A DNA stretch of 10,365 bases. Source: CAZBDU01 sp964490725. GTDB taxonomy: Bacteria > Spirochaetota > Spirochaetia > SZUA-6 > DRHE01. The stretch covers positions 1 through 10,365 of the forward strand of contig CAZBDU010000140.1 in the NCBI GenBank assembly GCA_964490725.1, given 5' to 3'. This document shows positions 7,639 to 10,365 of this stretch, piece after piece. The translations under genes were made by a program, and so were the position numbers. Every line of letters starts with the position of its first letter. The stretch's first letter is position 1. The notes beneath the pieces are model-generated. The model worked only from the letters and a program-made list of their open reading frames with translations. It was not told where the DNA came from and made no database searches.

Positions 7639-7811
7639 GCCTGGCTCTTCACGGTGATCACAGGTTTGCCTTGAGGATTCTGTAGTATCTCTGCGGAAGA
7701 TAGCGCCGCAGCCGGCTCGCAGAGAAGCGGCAGGCGTCAGCCGAACGGGTTATTGTGCTCACTTTTTGGGGGTAGGAGGCCGGCAAGCGGGGCAGTTGGG
7801 GTACGGCCGGG
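7639..7811. other. Divergent leader region without a gene
   Basis: This is the left part of the 507-base gap between the divergent efflux and receptor genes. I see no convincing coding potential and no near-consensus sigma-70 promoter on the minus strand. The best minus-strand hexamers (for example TATCTT and CACAAT) lack a matching -35. The efflux operon must nevertheless start here or nearby. The notable feature is an inverted repeat at 7688-7725, listed separately. A short TTTTT/GGGGG run at about 7763-7772 has no stem before it and is not a terminator. Confidence 0.6.
7688..7725. repeat. 8-bp perfect inverted repeat in the efflux operon leader
   Basis: TCTCTGCG (7688-7695) is the exact reverse complement of CGCAGAGA (7718-7725), with 22 bases between. 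A second, mutually exclusive pairing exists inside it: CTGCGG (7691-7696) with CCGCAG (7706-7711), 9-base loop. In the minus-strand message these could form two alternative hairpins about 50 bases before the first efflux gene; as DNA, the repeat could be an operator. Either role is inference. Confidence 0.45.
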
Positions 7812-7841
7812 TTGACAGCGCGGCACTCTGGAGCCCATAAT
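7812..7841 (+). promoter_or_regulatory. Sigma-70-type promoter of the riboswitch-receptor unit
   Basis: TTGACA at 7812-7817 is a perfect -35 hexamer. It is followed after 18 bases by CATAAT at 7836-7841, five of six matches to the -10 consensus. The predicted start, about 7 bases later near 7848, puts the transcript's 5' end just before the cobalamin aptamer, as expected for a riboswitch leader. Confidence 0.8.
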
Positions 7842-7850
7842 GCGGACCGA

Positions 7851-8015
7851 GCCTGTTTCAGGAGAGCGGAATGCGGTGCGAATCCGCAGCGGTCCCGCCA
7901 CTGTAACCGGGGATGAAAGCGGCAGCAGGCCATTGCCTTGAGGCGGAAAGTCCGCTTCAGGCGAGAAGGCGCCGCGAGTAAGAGGATCCGGAAGCCAGGA
8001 AACCCTCCTGGGGCG
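7851..8015 (+). promoter_or_regulatory. Cobalamin (vitamin B12) riboswitch aptamer
   Basis: The leader RNA matches the conserved cobalamin riboswitch. The closing helix is CAGGAG (7859-7864) with CTCCTG (8005-8010), extended by wobble pairs. The stem TGCGG (7872-7876) pairs with CCGCA (7884-7888) around GCGAAT. The invariant core GCGGTCCCGCCACTGTAA is at 7889-7906. GGCCATTGCC at 7928-7937 is the P5/L5 arm, and GATCCGGAAGCCAGGAAACC at 7985-8004 is the conserved 3' block. The family binds adenosylcobalamin or other cobalamins and normally lowers expression of B12 uptake or synthesis genes when the ligand is plentiful. Its position between a strong promoter and a BtuB-like receptor gene fits control of B12 uptake. 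The choice of cobalamin form cannot be read with certainty from sequence. Confidence 0.95.
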
Positions 8016-8023
8016 TAGACCTT

Positions 8024-8052
8024 CGAGGAAAGGGAATGGGGCGGTTTCCGCG
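8024..8052 (+). promoter_or_regulatory. Riboswitch kissing hairpin (P13/L13 candidate)
   Basis: GGAAA (8027-8031) pairs with TTTCC (8045-8049). CG (8024-8025) with CG (8051-8052) extends the stem past one mismatch. The 13-base loop contains AATGG (8035-8039), the exact complement of CCATT (7930-7934) in the aptamer's L5 arm. In known cobalamin riboswitches a ligand-stabilised L5-L13 kissing contact couples the aptamer to the expression platform, and this hairpin is in the right place, 9 bases after the aptamer. Confidence 0.7.
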
Positions 8053-8081
8053 GCGCATCGGCATCACTCGCCAGCCTGACA

Positions 8082-8139
8082 CCTCCCTCACAGAAAGGCT
8101 ACGTCGCTCCTACGGGCGCGGGCAACCTTGATCGGGAGG
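8082..8139 (+). promoter_or_regulatory. Receptor ribosome binding site and upstream anti-RBS sequence
   Basis: GGGAGG (8134-8139) stands 6 bases before the ATG at 8146 and fixes the receptor start. CCTCCC (8082-8087) is its perfect complement 46 bases upstream. The intervening RNA can fold a small hairpin, CGCTC (8105-8109) with GGGCG (8114-8118). No U-tract follows any stem here, so a translational switch hiding the ribosome binding site is more likely than transcription termination. The pairing is visible; its use is inference. Confidence 0.55.
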
Positions 8140-8145
8140 GATGAG

Positions 8146-10119
8146 ATGAGAAAGACGATCGCAGCAGCGGCGGCGCTGCTGCTCCTGGCTTTCGGCCTGG
8201 CGGCCCAGGAGCCGGAGCTGCAGATGGAGGACGTGGTGGTCACCGCGACCCGCACGGCCTCGCGCATCCTGGACGCACCCGGGCACGTGTCGGTGATCAC
8301 CTCGCGGGAGATCGCCGCAAGCGGAGCCGCCGGCGTGGCGGACCTGCTACGCCAGGAGGCCGGGGTCCAGGTGCTGGACAACGGGACAGCCGGCTCGGTG
8401 CAGAGCGCGCGGCTGCGCGGCTCCACCTCCGCCCAGGTGCTGATCCTGCTGGACGGGGTGCGGCAGAACGACAGCCGCCAGGGGGGTGCGGACCTGTCCC
8501 AGATCCCCCTGGAGTCGGTGGAGCGGATCGAGGTGATCCGCGGGGACGCCAGCGCCCTGTACGGGGCGGACGCAGTGGCCGGGGTGATCAACATCATCAC
8601 CCGCAAGAAGGCCGACGGGCGGCTCACCTTGAGCCTGGAGAACGGCAGCTACCTGCCGCACCGCTCGGTTGCCGTGGCCGAGGGAGGAGCCACCAGCGAG
8701 GTGCCGGCCGACCCACTGGACCTGGTGGACACGCAGAAGCTGGCCGCAGGCTACTCCGCGAAGGTCGCCGGTCTGGACCTGGTGGCCCAGGGCTCCTTCA
8801 TCCGCGCCGGCAACGGCTTCGTCTGGAACGACCAGAGCTACGTGGGGGACTACCGCCGCAGGGTCAATGCGGACCTGTTGGGAGCTTCAGGGCACCTGGC
8901 GGTGAGCGAGCCCCTTCCCTCCGGCCGCTGGGGAGTGGACGGGACGGTCACCTACCGGGACCTGGGGGCGCCGGGGAGCATCACCTCGGACTACTCCTAC
9001 TACTTCGTGTCCACCGACGCGCGCCAGAGGCTGCTCACCGCCCAGGGAAAGCTCTTCCTGGACAGCGGCCGCTTCCTGACCGATCGGCTCACCCTGGCCG
9101 GAAGGCTGTTCTACCGCTACACCAGCCTGGGCTACGAGGATCCGCCTGCCACCCCGGACCTCCATCAGCTGCACACGGTGGGGCTGGACGCCAGCCAGAA
9201 GCTCTACGCCACCGACGCCCTCTCCTTCGTCTACGGGGGGAACCTCCTGTACGACTACGTGGACAGCACCAGAATCGGCCGGCTCTCCAGGCTTTCCGGC
9301 GGCCTGTTCCTGGAAGCGCCGCTGTATCCCCTGCCGGCTATGGCCCTCATCCCCGCGGTGCGCTACGACCTGGTGAGCGACTTCCCCGGGAGCCTCACCT
9401 ATCACCTCAGCGCGGTGTGGAACCTGAGCTCGAGCCTGTCCCTGAAGGCCGGCGGCGGCAAGTCCTACCGCGCGCCGACCATGAACGACCTCTACTGGCC
9501 GCTGGACCTGGCGATGGGCACGGGGGGGAACCCCGACCTGCGCCCGGAAACCGGCTACAGCGGGGACCTGGGCGTCTCGATGGCCACGAAGGGGGTAGGC
9601 CTGAACGCCTATGCTTACCTGCGCTACCTGCGGGACGCCATCGAGTGGATCGAGACGGCTCCCTTCTTCTACCAGCCTGTCAACTACGGACAGTCCCTCT
9701 ACCCGGGGTTCGAGACGGACCTGGACCTTGCCCTCACCCCGGCCCTGAGCCTCAGGGGCAGCTACACCTTTTCGTACAGCTTCCTTCTCCAGGGAGCCAC
9801 TGCGGCCTACACCCTCCAGGACGACAGGCGCGTACCCTACGCGCCGGTGCATGCTGCCACTGCCGCCGTGCAGTTCGACGACGGCACCACCCTGGCGCGG
9901 CTGGAGGGGCAGCTCACGGGACCTCGCTTCACCGACGAGGCCAACCTCCAGGCTCAACCGGCCTACCTGGTGCTGAACGCGGAGCTCCGGCGGCAGCTTA
10001 CCAAGGCCCTGGCGGTCTCCCTGGCGGTGAAGAACCTCCTGAACAGCAGCTACGAGGTGGTGAGCGGCTACATCATGCCCCCCGTCTCCGCCTGGCTGGG
10101 GCTGGAGGCCAGGCTGTAA
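8146..10119 (+). CDS. btuB: TonB-dependent outer-membrane cobalamin receptor (BtuB-like)
   Basis: This is a 657-residue outer-membrane receptor expected to import cobalamin or related corrinoids into the periplasm, using proton-motive force relayed by TonB. The signal peptide covers about 1-20 (AAAAALLLLAFGLAA, then QEP). The TonB box region EDVVVTATR is at 28-36, like the DTLVVTA box of BtuB. The plug domain (about 40-155) contains VADLLRQEAGVQV, ARLRGS, LLDGVRQND and the conserved VERIEVIRGDASALYGADAV followed by GVINIITRK. The rest is a 22-strand barrel, ending in VSLAVKNLLNSSYEVVSGY and a last strand; the final residue is Leu, not the usual Phe. E. coli BtuB is about 614 residues. Substrate is inferred mainly from the cobalamin riboswitch in its leader. 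The ATG at 8146 is chosen over the in-frame TTG at 8128 because GGGAGG lies between them. The stop is one base from the convergent tonB stop. Confidence 0.92.
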   Translation: MRKTIAAAAALLLLAFGLAAQEPELQMEDVVVTATRTASRILDAPGHVSVITSREIAASGAAGVADLLRQEAGVQVLDNGTAGSVQSARLRGSTSAQVLILLDGVRQNDSRQGGADLSQIPLESVERIEVIRGDASALYGADAVAGVINIITRKKADGRLTLSLENGSYLPHRSVAVAEGGATSEVPADPLDLVDTQKLAAGYSAKVAGLDLVAQGSFIRAGNGFVWNDQSYVGDYRRRVNADLLGASGHLAVSEPLPSGRWGVDGTVTYRDLGAPGSITSDYSYYFVSTDARQRLLTAQGKLFLDSGRFLTDRLTLAGRLFYRYTSLGYEDPPATPDLHQLHTVGLDASQKLYATDALSFVYGGNLLYDYVDSTRIGRLSRLSGGLFLEAPLYPLPAMALIPAVRYDLVSDFPGSLTYHLSAVWNLSSSLSLKAGGGKSYRAPTMNDLYWPLDLAMGTGGNPDLRPETGYSGDLGVSMATKGVGLNAYAYLRYLRDAIEWIETAPFFYQPVNYGQSLYPGFETDLDLALTPALSLRGSYTFSYSFLLQGATAAYTLQDDRRVPYAPVHAATAAVQFDDGTTLARLEGQLTGPRFTDEANLQAQPAYLVLNAELRRQLTKALAVSLAVKNLLNSSYEVVSGYIMPPVSAWLGLEARL

Positions 10120-10120
10120 G

Positions 10121-10365
10121 TCAGTCGGTGAGCCGGTAAAGGATGGGGATCTCCAGGCTGAGGGGCCGCCCCGCAGGATTGCGGTAGGGAGTCACCTCCC
10201 TGATGAGCGCCAGTGCCGCGCGGTCCAGCACGGAGAACCCGGAGGAGCGCAGCACCGAGGCCTGAAGCAGCGCGCCGTCCGCTCCCAGGCGGACCCTCAG
10301 GGTTACCTGCCCCTGGATTCCCCGCCGGCGGGCCACGGCGGGATAGGAGATCCGATCGACGATCC
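10121..10365 (-). CDS. tonB: 3' end of tonB-like gene (energy-transducing C-terminal domain), truncated by window edge
   Basis: Eighty codons remain, open to the right edge on the minus strand. The product is the periplasmic TonB C-terminal domain, which contacts the TonB box of receptors. It has the family signature: YPAVARRRGIQGQVTLRVRL, then GADGALLQASVLRSSG, then LDRAALALIREV, and a final strand LSLEIPILYRL. The reading frame continues upstream of the GTG at 10336 with IVDRISYPAV, which belongs to the domain, so that GTG is not the start. The N-terminal membrane anchor and Pro-rich spacer lie outside the window. The gene converges on the BtuB-like receptor with a single base between stop codons, suggesting it could energise that receptor. 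No terminator is visible between them. Confidence 0.88.
   Translation of the reverse strand, partial: IVDRISYPAVARRRGIQGQVTLRVRLGADGALLQASVLRSSGFSVLDRAALALIREVTPYRNPAGRPLSLEIPILYRLTD

Noticed and set aside
7763..7772. TTTTTGGGGG run as a possible terminator
   Set aside because: No stable GC-rich stem precedes the T-run on the plus strand, and no transcription unit is expected to end there.
7658..7933. A 91-codon minus-strand frame in the divergent control region
   Set aside because: It overlaps the plus-strand promoter and part of the cobalamin aptamer. It has no ribosome binding site and no recognisable protein features.
8128..8145. TTG at 8128 as an alternative receptor start
   Set aside because: It would put the GGGAGG ribosome binding site inside the coding region and add six residues before an ordinary signal peptide. 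The ATG at 8146 has ideal spacing.
8141..8149. ATGAGATGA, a two-codon open frame overlapping the receptor start
   Set aside because: It is out of frame and very close to the ribosome binding site. It is probably a chance result of the ATGAG repeat, and there is no evidence it is translated.
8887..9957. A 356-codon minus-strand frame opposite the BtuB-like receptor
   Set aside because: Antisense shadow; Val/Gln/Gly/Arg-rich with no domain pattern. The plus-strand gene has signal peptide, TonB box, plug and barrel motifs.

Overview
The window is strongly GC-rich DNA from a Gram-negative-type (diderm) bacterium. The evidence is two TolC-like outer-membrane channel genes, an RND pump with a lipoprotein adaptor, a TonB-dependent outer-membrane receptor and the C-terminal domain of TonB. 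Coding density is high and spacing is tight. I cannot assign a phylum from the sequence alone. There are no IS elements, phage genes, tRNAs, rRNAs or CRISPR arrays.

Left part, minus strand, reading from right to left (about 7638 down to 1): one transcription unit with the order TolC-like channel 1, periplasmic lipoprotein adaptor, RND permease (1121 residues), TolC-like channel 2, then the start of a further exported protein that leaves the window at base 1. The adaptor and permease overlap by ATGA. The permease and channel 2 are 34 bases apart. The last partial gene starts 12 bases after channel 2, and its ribosome binding site overlaps the preceding stop codon. This is a complete tripartite efflux pump, unusual in having two different outer-membrane factors in one operon and an enlarged permease.

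Centre (7639-8145): a 507-base divergent control region. On the plus strand it carries a near-consensus sigma-70-type promoter (TTGACA, 18-base spacer, CATAAT), a cobalamin riboswitch starting just after the predicted transcription start, and a downstream hairpin whose loop complements the aptamer loop (the L5-L13 kissing interaction of cobalamin riboswitches). A good ribosome binding site follows, with an upstream perfect anti-RBS hexamer. The part facing the efflux operon contains an inverted repeat but no convincing promoter.

Right part (8146-10365): a riboswitch-controlled TonB-dependent receptor of the BtuB type on the plus strand. Converging on it, with one base between the stop codons, is the 3' end of a tonB gene on the minus strand. 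Together these are two parts of an energised vitamin B12/corrinoid uptake system: the receptor, and a TonB that could energise it. The efflux operon points the other way, and nothing in the sequence proves a functional link to B12.

The features most worth a second look are the extra hydrophobic segment in the permease between TM6 and TM7, the two-channel operon layout, the probable leaderless start of channel 2, the adaptor with a long coiled-coil hairpin and incomplete RLS tip motif, and the full architecture of the B12 riboswitch.
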